Positions 36,101 through 48,800 of a stretch of DNA of 64,000 nt are shown piece by piece. The notes beneath the pieces are model-generated. The model searched no databases. It was not told where the DNA came from and saw only the letters and a list, made by a program, of their open reading frames with translations. Position numbers and translations under genes: made by a program. Position 1 is the stretch's first letter. Each line of letters opens with the position of its first letter. Source of the DNA: Ochotona curzoniae (lineage: Eukaryota > Chordata > Mammalia > Lagomorpha > Ochotonidae); assembly GCF_017591425.1 (NCBI RefSeq), contig NW_024466512.1, positions 27,829,501 to 27,893,500 of the forward strand, in the 5' to 3' direction.

Positions 36101-39100
36101 ATTGGGATTCCCCCCAACCCTCCCCAAGCCCTCCCCCCAACAAATGATATTTTCATCACTTTTTATCTCCGGGGAAAACCAACTTGATAAGTAGTTGCTT
36201 AGTAAGTATTTGTTGAGTAGATTGATAGTTAAAAGGAAAAATCTGGAAAGTGTTGTTTGCTGTTGGACATTTGGCTGTACTCCAGTAGACATTCCAGCAT
36301 ATGTTTAATGGCAGGAAAGCTCTACATACTTTCTCATATATAGACTTAAAAATATCATTTTTTAAAAGTTACTTTCAATTTTTAGATTCCATTTTTCTTA
36401 TGACTTAAAAGATTTTGCTTGAATTTACTCAGAATACTTCAAGATCTCTTGAGCTTTTATTGGCATTTGAAATAGAAAATCACCAGGGCTTCGTGTTAAG
36501 GCTCCAGTTGGGATGTCAGCATCTCCTATTAGAATACCTGGAATTAAGTCCCAGTTGCTGCTCCCAGTTCCAGCATCCCGCTAATGTGTACCCTGGGAGT
36601 GGCAGGTGATAGCTCAGTGGTTGAGTCCTTTCCTACCCACTGAGAGAAGTGGGTTGAGTTCTTGGCTCCTGGCTTTGGCCTGGTAGTCTTGGTCACTGCA
36701 GTTGTAGTAGTGAACTAGTAGATGAAAACAACTCTTTTTGTCTGTTTCTTGTTATCTCTTCAAAAAAGGGAAAAAGAAATACAAGAGTAGGCATTGGGGC
36801 CTGGTTCAGTAGCCTAGTGGTTAAGCTCCTCCACCTTGTATGCACCAGGATCCCATATAGGTGCTGGTTCATGTCCCAGCAGCCCCACTTCCCGTCCAGC
36901 TCCCTGCTTGTAGCCTGGGAAAGCAGTCGAGGATGGCCCAAGCCCCTGGAACGCTGAACCCATGTGGGAGACCTGAAAGAAGCTCCTGGTTCCTGGCTTT
37001 GGATTGGCTCAGCTTTGGCTGTTGCAGCTACTTGGGGAGTGAATCATTGGACAGAAGATCTTTCTGTCTCTCCTCTCTATAAATCTGCCTTTGAAGTAAA
37101 TCTTAGAAAACGAAAGAGTAGGCGTCGTGGTACAGGGGTTAACACCTACATTTTAGAGTGTCTGGTTTCAAATTCCTACTCTAGTTCCCATCCACCTTCT
37201 TATTAATGTGTGATGAATCAAGTGCTTGATCCCTGTCAGCAACACGGGAGCCTCAGGTGGCATTCCTGGAGTCTAGCTTTGGCCAGACCTGCCCTGGCTG
37301 CTGTAACCTGAAGAACGTCTGGTGGTTTGCATGTGTTGGCAATTATGAGTATAGTTGCTAAAAGCATCTATGTTCAGGTTTTTGTTTGGACTCAAGTTTT
37401 CAACTCATCTGGGTAAATGCCAAGAAATTGCTTGAAAGCAATTGACCATTTGCTTTTAACCATAACCTGAAATTGAATAGAAAACAAAGCATTATTGCTA
37501 ATACTGATAAATCAGAATATACGTGTGAAAGACCTTAAAAGACAAGCAAGACAAATCATTTTTAGGCCAAAAACAGTTGTTTTAGGAATGTGGATGGAAG
37601 TTTAACAACTTTCCATGTTAAGGCTCCAAACTAGTCCCCGCTGCTCTTTCCCAGTATCCCGGAGCCCGATTCTGTGACAGAAGCTGAATAATACTGAATT
37701 TTACATCACTAATAGATTACTCAGATTAGCTTGATCCCTGGTGTGATCTTTTCCTACTGCTGAGCCCTGTCCTCGCTGGTAAAATGTGGGAACTAGCTGA
37801 TTCCGTCCTTTGGTGAGCCAGAGGAATCGTCATCATATCGTGTGTTAGTTACTGTTCAAGTTGCTTTATATGCACAAATGGTGCTAGATTTTCAAAGGTT
37901 TAACTTTTTTTTTCTTTAAACTTTACTGTGGTAAACAAGGATTCACAGTTGGTAGAAACTGTCTTGCATTTGGGGTTTGATCTGTTCCTGGCCTAGCCGT
38001 GTGCAATACGATGCTCTGTGGGTGATGGAGAACAAGTGCTTCCGTGCAGGCACAGGATGGTGAGGGTTAACAACCGATGAAGCGGTAGACTGTGTTGCCT
38101 GCATTGTACGGATGCAGGTGTTTAATAAATTACATGAGCTATTCAACAGTTGATTTAAAATGTGTTCTGTGTTCATTGCTTTTCCTCAATTCTAGGCTAA
38201 GGAGGATGTCTGACCTCAATAACAGTGACTGGGCTATACTGTTAAGTTTAGCAGATGAGGTGTAGTAACTACATTTTGACTTAAACTGTTTTCATCTTAA
38301 AATGATTGTATCAAGAATGTAACCCCATCGAGAGTCAAGGTGCTTCCATAGTATCTCATTTAAATCTCTTTGCCAAAAGTAGTAGGTAATTTGTCTCTCT
38401 TCGTAAGAGGAAGCTGAGGTATACAAGGAATTCAGTAATTTGCTTGGTATGATTCGTGCATTAGAAGAGCTAGGATGTAAACCCGTATAATCTGATTCCA
38501 AAGACTGTACTTTCCGTGTAACATAACTGTTTCTGTACTGTACCATAACTGCTTTTCTGTGTTTTGTTTTTTCAGTGTCACAGATCAGAATGTTAGTTAT
38601 TAACTGACATGTCTTATAGCCTGACACTTATAGTTTTAGGGTGTCTTAAACAGCAGAGAAAGTGGTTCTGAGCAGCTATGTGGTTAATTCTTCAAATGCT
38701 TGGTATGTAAAATCCTATCTTACAGGAGGAAAGACTATTCTGAGAATTGGGTTTAATTTTTTCTCAAGATGTATTTATTTGAAACGTAAAGTTATAAAGA
38801 ACTCAGATGCACAGAGGGAGAGAGAAACTCTTGCACTGGTTCATTCCCCAAATGACCACAGCAGCTGAGGCTCTGCCAGGTCTCCTGTGTGGGTGGCAGG
38901 GACCCAGAAGTGGGCCGCCTTCTGCTGCTTTCCCATTTGCTAGGAGCTGGATTAGAAGTAGAGCAGCCAGGACATGAACCTGTGCCCATGGAGGATGCCA
39001 GCATTGTAGGCAGTGGCTCAGCCTGCAGCACCAAATGCTGGCTGCTGGTTTAATTTTTATGTTTGGGCCTGGTGCAGTAGCCTAGTGGCTGAAGTCCTTG

Positions 39101-42100
39101 CCTTGCATGTGTCAAGATCCTATGTGGGTGCCAGTTCTAATCCTGGTGGCCCCACTTCCCATCCAGCTCCTTGCTTGTGGCCTGGGAAGGCAATGGAGGA
39201 CTGCCCAAAGCGAATCATCAATGGAAGATCTTCCTCTCTTTTCCCTCATTTCTGTGTATCTGACTTTCCAATAAAAAAAGAAATTTAAAAAAATTCTTAA
39301 ATGTTACTCTTAAAGCCTTGTTAAAATTTACATACAATTTTAATGTATTATTTAAGTTTTTTTGATATAATTGTAATTCTTCTCAGTTTGGATTTAGGTG
39401 GCGAGTAGAAAAAGAAGTAATTTCAGGAAAAGGTAATTCTTTAAAATTTTCTTTTATGAGAGATGCTTCATTTTGTCATGTTATTGAAATCATTAGGCAA
39501 GAGTATTTCTAACATATATAATAAATTATGTACAGAAGTAAAATTAAAGAATATTTGTGTGAAGTACTGTGAGGTAAGGCCGGAATGCCGTGCTTGAGTG
39601 AATTTTACCTATGGAATTTTACCTTTAACCATTTCAGTTGAGAATATGTAGAAATGTTTAAAGAGTTAAGGGTTCTAGCAAGGAAACTTAGTAGACGCAT
39701 GCTTTATCAATTTTTGGAATAATGCTTTGCTTTTGCTGTAGAAATAAACATCACTTTGAATGGAGCAGAATTTTTAAACAGGCTAGTCTGATTTTAAGGG
39801 CAGTCCGGTGCTTTGTGATAATCTGTTCAGGAAATGTTTCCGAAAGTGTTTCATGTCTCAGGCTATGAAATGAATTCTTTATAAAAGAATTGTCTTTTAA
39901 CTGTTAATATCTTTGAAAACTGTATAAAAGCATTAGGGAAATAATGTAAAACCTAAGGACTTTGTATACTGGAAGCAGGTAATGTTTTAATATAAATTAT
40001 CTTGAATATTTTTAAATTTTTCTTATGTAATCAGCATTAGTCCTCTTTTTCGATTTTAATAGCTGTGGTATTATGCTTTTTCCTTTTAAAAGTTTATGTA
40101 AGAAGTAGAGGAGTGGAGAGAGCTTCATCCACTGGTTCAAACCCCACATGCTTACATGGCCAGCCTGGGCCTGGGCTCGTCAGCAGTTGGCAACACAAAC
40201 CAGATATGCCATAAGGTTGGCAGGAATTCAGTGGCCTGAGTCATTACTGCTGATTCTTAGGAAGCCGTAATCAGGGGCCAGAGCCAGAAACAAACCCAGG
40301 AACTCTGATGTGAGAACGTTGGTGTCCTACTCTGGATGCAATGAGGTATTAATATTAGTCCCAGGTAATTCTAAAATTTAGAATATCAACCTTGATTACT
40401 TACTGTACTTCATTTCAGTGTGCTAGAATTTTAAAATGTTTTTGATGCCTGTTTTGGCTAATACTTAGAATCAATACCATTAATGTTATTATCTAAAGTA
40501 TTAAATTGGGGGCCAGTTTTGTGGTTAAGCCATTAGTTGGGACACCACATGTCATTTTGGAGTGCCAGTTGGAGTCCCAGCTCCTCTGCTTCTGACCCAG
40601 CTCCCTGCTCAAGTGCCTGGGAAGCGTCAGATAGTAATAATTCAAGTGTGTCAGTGCCGGCCATGTACGTGGGAAACCTGGATTGAGTTCCTGAGTTGGG
40701 CCCGCTGTGACCATTTAAGGAATAAATCAGTGGATGCAAGATGTTTCTTTTCTCCCTGTCACTCTGCCTTTTACATGAATAAATAAAATTTTAAAACTTT
40801 ATAATTTATTATATTACTGTGAAACACTAAAAGTATTCCTTCAGGTATGTGTGTCTATACTTTGAGAAATGCATTTATTCTTTCAAGGTTATAGTTGAGT
40901 ACCTTTTTAGTCCTCTCACTTTATCACATGTAAGATTACTTAACAGGGAATCATATGAAATGCATGCCTTGGCTTCACCTGCTGTGCCACAATGCCAGCC
41001 CTTCACAGGGAATCATTAAAACTCTAAATATAAATACCAAATCTGTTAAGTAAAGAATTCTTTTTTTTTTTATTATATTTTTGACAGTCTTTACATAGTT
41101 AATTAGGGTAAAAAGGTTCAAGGGCTATAGGGAAGTAGGTAAGACTATTATTTCCATATTGTTTCCTTCATGTATCTGAGGTAAAGGGGAATGTTGAGGG
41201 AGAAGCCCCACCCAGTCTCCCACCCACCCCAGGTCCCGGATGTGAGGCATGCTCTGAGATTCTTGCTCAAGTGGTTTTGATAGTTCACCATTTATGAATC
41301 GCTGCCAATCTTACCACTCCAAGCACGACGAGGTCGTTTAAGTAAAGAATTCTATAATTGAATTTTTTTGGTAACAGTTCAACTCTGATTTCAACCTTTG
41401 TTGGATATACTATATTTTTTGGTGGTCAGCTACATTTTAATGTTAATTTTATGTAGCTGAGTGTATATTTATTAAAAGTAAATTTTCAGAATTATTACCA
41501 GATTGTGTAGATAAATATTGTTATCGACTACTATAGTTAAAAATTCCTTTCATTTTTTGCAGGTCAGTTTTTCTGTGGAAATAAATACTGCGATGAAAAA
41601 GAAGGCTTGAAGAGCTGGGAAGTTAATTTTGGTTATGTTGAACATGGTGAAAAGAAAAACGCACTTGTTAAATTAAGTAAGTTGACTCTAGGAGGTAGGA
41701 TTGTTTCTTCCAAGTTTACCTTTAGTATTTGACTTTAAAATCCAATCACAACACTTTTTAACATTTCTTCCTGGAAAAGCTCTTTTTCCTTAGTTTTCCA
41801 GAATCATAATTTAAAAAAAAAGATTCATTTATTTTTATTGGAAAGTCAGATTTACAGAGAGAAGGAGAGACAGAAAGATGTTCCGTCTGCTGATTCCTGA
41901 TTCACTCTCCCAGTGCTGTAGTGGCCAGAGCTGAGCCAGTCCAAAGCCAGGAGCCAGGAGCTTCTTCTGGGTCTCCCATTCAGGTACAGAGTCCCAAGGC
42001 CTTGGGCCATCCTCTACTGCTTTCCCAGGTCACAAGCAGGGAGTTGGAAAGGAAGTGGAGCAGGCAGTATACGAACCAGTACCCATATGTGGGTGTATGC

Positions 42101-45100
42101 AAGGTGAGGACTTTAGCCACTAGGCTACCATGCCAGGCCCAAAGTCTTCATTTTTTGAGTGTAGTATTTTTATATTCTTAAAATTATAGTGATGTTTTGG
42201 AAAAATAATTCTAATATTAAATGTAAACATACACATTAGCTGAGTATGCAAGCATATTGTTGTGATAGAGACCAAATTAAATTCAGTCTCTAATAGAATT
42301 AATAAAGATATAAGGAGGGCATAATTCTTGGTATCACTGTTAGACGATTAGAAATGTACTCTAGAATGCAACAGTTTACCTTAATCCATTTGTCTTAAAA
42401 TGTGTACTTTTTGTTGTTGATTTTAAGCTAGTCTTCATGTCAGCTGTTGCATTTCCTCTCATTTTAATGCCGTTGGGCCTTTTCTGGGTCCTAGACCTCA
42501 GGGTTCGTGCATTCCCGGTAGAAGTCAGGAGTTCCCTGGCCGCTGCTCAGTGCATCTGGTGTGTGGTTTCTCCTGGAAGTGTGTCTGAGGAGTAGTCAGC
42601 CCGTGTGGACTGAACTCTAGTCAGAAGAGAAGGACACCATTTGGGAACTGTCTGAAAATCTCTTCTGCATTTCAGAGTTGCTGGAGCACTTCAGAGGAAA
42701 TGACTGGACTGTGCCCATATTATTAGTAAATAGGTTAGAGGAGAGCCCCGAGTTAGTACTAATTATGCAACACTATTTTTAGAACAACTTGACAGCATAG
42801 TTTTATAAAGTAATATTGGAATGTTTTCAAGTTCTATAGCATTCTAATGCCGCTTTTTGTGGTTTACATGTGCACTCAGCCCTCCGTATCTGTGTTCTGT
42901 ATCTGTTGATACGGCCTGATTGTATCAGTTATAGATATTTTAGGGAAGTTGTTCCTGCAGCAAACATGTGTAGACTTTTCCCTTGTCATTATTCCCTGAA
43001 CAATGTGATATAAAAATACTACATACTATTTACCTTATATCAATATTTATAAGTAATCTAGAGATGTTTTAAAGGATATGAGAGGATGTATGTAGATTAT
43101 ATGTGAATTTTAATACCGTTTTATTATAAATACTTCAGCATCTGCAGATTTTGATATTCAAGAGAGGGTTCCTGTAATTCTCTTTGCATAATGAGGATTA
43201 ATTCTGTGTGTGTGTAGTTTTTGAGATAGTGAGGGGCAGAGCGGTTTTTGGTTTTGTTTGTTTGTTTTTTGATTATTTGCTTTTCCCTCTAACATAGTAA
43301 TGGAAATAAAGAAAAGTAGAATTATTTTGTACTAGAGTCGTTGGTACAATTATTCCAATTCAATAATCTAGTGGTGCTTCTTTTTTTTTATCAGGGTTAT
43401 GCCAAGAATGTTCCTTTAAGTTAAATTTTCATCACAGGTAATACTGTCTTTTAAAATGTGACTTGTAATGTGCACTGCTCTTGGACCTAGTGATTGATCT
43501 GCACTAAGTTTCTCAGTGCAGACTTGACTGCACGCAGGCATTATTGTATGACCACCTAAGCTAGGGAGTCGGGAGTTTACCGTTCCCTGCTACAGCCAAG
43601 CAGCTTTGAACGTGAGAGTCTATATAGGGTGGTAGATAGATGTTGTAGCTTTTAGTTTTGGAGCAGATGTTCAAACACCATATTGTAGAAACTTGTGCAG
43701 ACTTCATAAATAGCTGTTTTATCCCACTTACACAGTGCTTAGACTGTGGTTGGCTGTGCTTAGGATTGTGAACCTCTGTGCTTGTTTCGGTGTTTAAACC
43801 GGGCTCCTGCTAAATACTTTTCAGTGTATCTGCCCTGGGTCCTCTAAAGTGCTCTGTGTGGAAGATCCTGGGCTTCAAGTCAGGGCTGGGCATTCCCATC
43901 AGGCACTGCTTTTGCTAGGCTGCTTCTTGGCAGGCTCTTAACCTTTCTAAGTCTCAGTTTGATTATCTGTGAAAATGAAGCTGTTAAGGTTATTGCAGGA
44001 GGTGGCAGAGAATGAAAGGCCATGTGAAGTGCTTGCCATGCTGCCTAGCACGCCATAAATCAAATGTTTTCTGGCATTGCAGACAAAATCTGTGGGACAT
44101 GCTGTTGTAACAGTCAGAATTCGTTTTCTGAATAACAGATGAAACATTCTTTGATATTTTACAAAATATATACCTAAGCATGTTAATTTTAAAATCAGCT
44201 TTAGACAAAGCACTTCTCTTGTGCTTTAGTCAATAACTTTATTTCTTAAATCAGGTTTGTAAGATTACTGGAACGGTCTGAGCCTTTATTCCCCTTTCTA
44301 TTGATGACACTGAAAGAAACCAGAGATGTTTGTTGACCTTCAACTTCATCAAAAAGTTTATCAAAATAATAAAATTTAGTTGAAAGAGGGAGACAGATAG
44401 TATTCTGATTAAAGAGGCAAAAGAGGTTACTGCCTTAACTAGTGGTAGAACATTTGATGTAGGTACCCCAATTTGGAAAGCCGGGTAAACAGGTTTTTAA
44501 AGTTATCCTCTGCTTTGTCATCTATGTCAATTTCGACTTCAGCAGTATCACCTTGCTAAATTTTTTTGAAAGGTTATCTGAAAGATAGAGTTACAGAGAG
44601 AAGAAAGAGAGATCTTCAATCCACTGGTTTTCTCCCCAAGTGGCTGTAATTGCCAGGGCTGAGTCAGGTGGAAGCCAAGAGCTTCGTCCTGGTCTTCCAT
44701 ATAGATGCAGGGATCTGAGGACCTGAGGACTTCTGCTGTTTTCCCAGACGTATTAGCAAGGATCTAGATTGCAAGTGGAGCAGACAGGTCTTAACCGGAG
44801 CCCATATGGGATGCTGGCACTGCAAGCATTATGCCACAAAACAGGCTCTGGTGTTTCTTCTCTAAACCAATTAATTTTAAATGCTGCCAGCATGGTGTCA
44901 ACAGCCTTGTAAAGAGGTAAAGGTATAGCGATAGGATGATAAATTATGAACAGTCTGAAGTTGACATGTAAGTTAACAGTAAGCCTTTTCCATTAAACTG
45001 TTATTATATTCCTTTAGTCTTATATTTATCTGTTTTTAAGGATTTGTTTATTTGAAAGGCAGATTTACAGAGAGCAAGAGAGACAGACAGAAATATCTTC

Positions 45101-45853
45101 CATCAGTCAATTCACTCCCCAAAAATCCACAGCAGCTGGCCAGAGCCAGAGCTGGGTCAGTCTGCAGCCAGGAGCTGCTTTTGGGTCTGCCACATGGATG
45201 CTTTCCCAGGCATGGTAGCAGGGAGCAGGATCACAAGTGGAACAGTTAGGATTCAAGCCTGTGTGCATATGGGGTGCAACACTGCAAGTGGTGGCTTTAT
45301 CCACTCCGTCAGAGTCCTGGCACAATGTCTCCATTGACTGATCTTCCCCTTGCAAGCACCAGGATCCCATATGGGTGGCAGTTCATGTCCCAGCTGCTCT
45401 ACTTCCCTTCCAGCTCCCTGTTTATGGCTGGGAGCAGTAGAGGATGGTCCAAAGCCTTGGGACCCTGTACCCACGATGGAGACCCAGAAGAAGCTCCTGG
45501 TTCCCGGCTTTGGATCGGCTTAGCTCCAACTGTCCTGGTTGCCTGGGGAATGAACCAGTAGATGGAAGATCTTTCTGTTTCTTCTTCTCTCTGTAAATAT
45601 GCCTTTCCAATAAAGATTCATATGTCTTTAAAACAGCAAAAAATTTTGTTTACTAATGTTTTGAACTGTTAAAGTTTCCTTGTATTTTTTCAATGTGTAC
45701 ATGGATATAGAGAAAAATGAGATTGCTTTTGTAGTTTTTTAAGATTTATTTTTATTTTAAAGGCCAATTATATATATACATGCATACACACATACATATG
45801 TGTATATATCTATATACAAACACATATATACACACAACGTGTGTATACACATG

Positions 45854-45887
<34 letters not shown>

Positions 45888-48800
45888 AAGAGATCTTCCA
45901 TCTGCTGGGTCACTCCAAGATGGCTGCAACTGCCAGAGCTGAGCTGATTTAAAGCTGAGAGCCAGGAGCTTCTTCCAAATCTGCCACATAGGTGCAGGAT
46001 CCCAAGGCCTTGGCCCATCCTCTGCTGCTTTTCCAGGCCGTAAGCAGGAGCTAGATCAGAAATGGAGCAGCCAGGAAATGAACCAGCACCTAGCTGGTTG
46101 GGATGCCCACACCACAGGATGGAGGATTACCTTGCTGTGCCATCACACCAGCTGCTGTAGTTTTCTTTTAAATGGCTGACAGGTTTTAGAAAGAAAGAAA
46201 TAAGTAAAACAGTGATTTGTAATAAATCTTTGTTTCTTTGTTCAGGCTTCTTTCTTACAGAATTGTCTTAGACACTAAGCTAAAATAGATTAATTTAAGG
46301 TTGCTCATTATATAAATAGTATTTCTAAAGTGAATATTATAACTGATTGGACTTTTGTTCATTAGTTTTATTTTTGGTAAGAGTCAGTAGAAAAACTTAA
46401 TTGTTACTTTGTGTGTTTAACATAAAGGAGGAAAGAAATCAAGACAAAAAAAAGGAAGGATAAAACCAAAAAAGGTTGTCATGAGTCATCACATAAAAAA
46501 TCCAAATTATCCTCCGCAGAAGAGACCTCCAAGAAGAAGGCTAAAGGTAAGAGGAAATTGAGACACAATGTTTACTCATGTTTCCAAACACGAGATATAA
46601 TCTGCAGTCTCTTAATTTGATGGAGCTAGAGATCTCTTGTTCGCTGGCGACTCTCCAAGAGCCAGGGGCAGCTGCACAGGGCCAGGCTGAAGCCCGGAGC
46701 CAGGGATTCAGTCTTCATTCTCCTTTTGGATGGCAGATACCCAAGGACTTCTGCCATCACCTGCTGCCCCTCGGCAGCCGAGCCAGGACTCGAGCCCGGC
46801 ACTGTGCTATGGCGTGTGCGTATCCCAGGAGGCGTCTGTCTGCAGTGCCTAGCACCTGTTCCCCATCTCAACTGTGGGTGTTAATTGGTCAGTGTGATTA
46901 GAATTTCATTTTATAGCAGTTGGATTAAGCTGAACAATTTTATAATGAACTTTCAAAACTGTAGTTGATTTTGATTCATTTTTGGCAGATAGTATAATAT
47001 TGCAAAGGTTACCTACAGATTTGTTACTTTGGACAAGTCATTTTACTTTTGTCCTATATCTGGGGAGAATGTGGATATTTGGCTTCCATACTAGTCAGAG
47101 AAGCAGCTAAGAATGTGGAGGTCTCTTTGAACTCTGCAGAACAGCTCAGATGTTTATGGCAATACATAAATTGTAATTCAGTGCATTTGGCTATAATAAC
47201 CTGTGTTTTTTTTTTTTTTTTTACTATGTAAGAGATTCTTCAAATGAGAGATTTATATATGTATCTGTGTTGTCACCTGAGCATGGCACTGCATATTTTT
47301 ACTTAATAAATAATTACCAAATTTACCAGGCACCTGCTGACTTTTTCCTCAGGCTTTGTGAGTCTCAGTTTATTCAAAGGTAAAGTGGTCGTAATAGTAG
47401 TGTCCACATTACAGAAGTTGAAATGAGAATTCATTAAGCAGTTTGCATGGTACCCAGCTCATAAATAGCTGTTATGAAGGTTATGTCTAGTTTCTTTTTA
47501 GCAGGAGTAAAGTGGAGTCCACTTAAGCTAACTTCGAGTGAATCAGACTTAGGGTGGGTAGGTAGTTGTATTGGACTCAGCTTGCTCGTAATGGAGTGTA
47601 TGAACCAGTAGAGGGCTCCCTGCGCCCAGTTAGGAAAACTAGTAGCTTTGTTTTGCATTCCTTACATGCATTTTTCTCACATCTTTTACATACATAGAAT
47701 TAGAATACTCAAGTATGTCACATCATCAAATTTTAAACTTGGTAAGATTGACAGATGCTAAGAGGAAGATGTTATTTTGTATAACACAGCAGAATGTTGC
47801 CTCTTAAATCATTTTTCATCTATACAATAAATTTTGACTAATGTGAAAATTTCATTAGAGTTTTAAAAATTTTACTTTGCTTAATATACTGGTAAAATAT
47901 TTAGTGCGCCATATTTGAATTTTTTGCATTCATTTTAATGCATTGGTACCCTAGCTGTGATACCATGTTTTCTTCCCTCTGCATATCCCAAATTAAAGAA
48001 GGAGCCTGCTTTGTAAAAGGCCATTCGGTGCCTTCAATACAGAGGACAGGCAGCTGGATCTGGCAGATCGGTCCCTTCCGATCATATATACATGCCTGAC
48101 TTTTTAGATATTTTTCCTTTAGCTTTCTTTCTTTCTTTTTTTTTTTTTTTCCAGTGTATGACACCTGTGTTGACCTAAAGATTAATATGAGAAATCTGGG
48201 AATTATCCTTGAAGGCTCTTTTCCCTGAAGGTTTAGGTTTATTTATTTATTTTGTAAAGATGTATTTATTTTTATTGGAAAGGCAGATTTACTGAGAAAA
48301 GGAGAGACAGAGAGAAAGATCCTCCATCCACTGGTTTACCCTCTAAGTGGCTACAATGGCTGGAGCTGAGCCCACCTGAAGCCAGGGAGCCAGGAATTTC
48401 TTCCCGGTCTCCCATGTTAGTGCGGTGTTTCAAGGCTTTGGACCATCCTCAGCTGCCTTCCCCAGCCACAAGCACGGAATTGGATGGGAAGTAGAGCATT
48501 TGAGACACGAACTAGCATCCATATGGGATCCCGGCACATATGGGATTCTGGCGTATGTAAGGCAAGGATTTAGCTACTGAGCCATTGTGCTGGGTCCAGG
48601 TTTATTTTTTTAAGATTTATTTCACTTATTTGAAAGTGTTTCAGAGAGAAAGAGAGAGATCTTAATTTATTCCCTCCCCAGATGACATTCATGGCTGGGC
48701 TAGGCTGAAGCCAGGAACCATGAGTTTCCTGTACTGGGTCTCCCATGTGGTACAGGGCCCCAAGCACTTGGAACATCTTCTCCTGCTTTTCCCAGGTGCC

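Larger units (their letters stand above)
34100..39386 (+). other. FRA10AC1: FRA10AC1 intron 7
   Basis: The largest intron. Its first part (34100-36000) is repeat-poor. It then holds an L1 3' end (36051-36139), three CSINEs in a row (36480-37325), a probable MIR (38340-38530), and an old CSINE followed by a deleted one (38763-39290). No further exon was recognised. Confidence 0.85.
39433..41562 (+). other. FRA10AC1: FRA10AC1 intron 8
   Basis: It contains an old CSINE on the minus strand, another on the plus strand, a short SINE-head insertion, and an L1-type 3' end. The rest is unique AT-rich sequence. Confidence 0.85.
41677..43394 (+). other. FRA10AC1: FRA10AC1 intron 9
   Basis: GT-AG intron with a CSINE (41812-42140) and an old Tigger-like DNA transposon piece (42875-43185); otherwise unique. 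Confidence 0.85.
43438..46427 (+). other. FRA10AC1: FRA10AC1 intron 10
   Basis: A GT-AG intron with a probable MIR (43865-44060) and four CSINEs between 44560 and 46155, including a head-to-head pair and one with an internal microsatellite. Confidence 0.85.
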
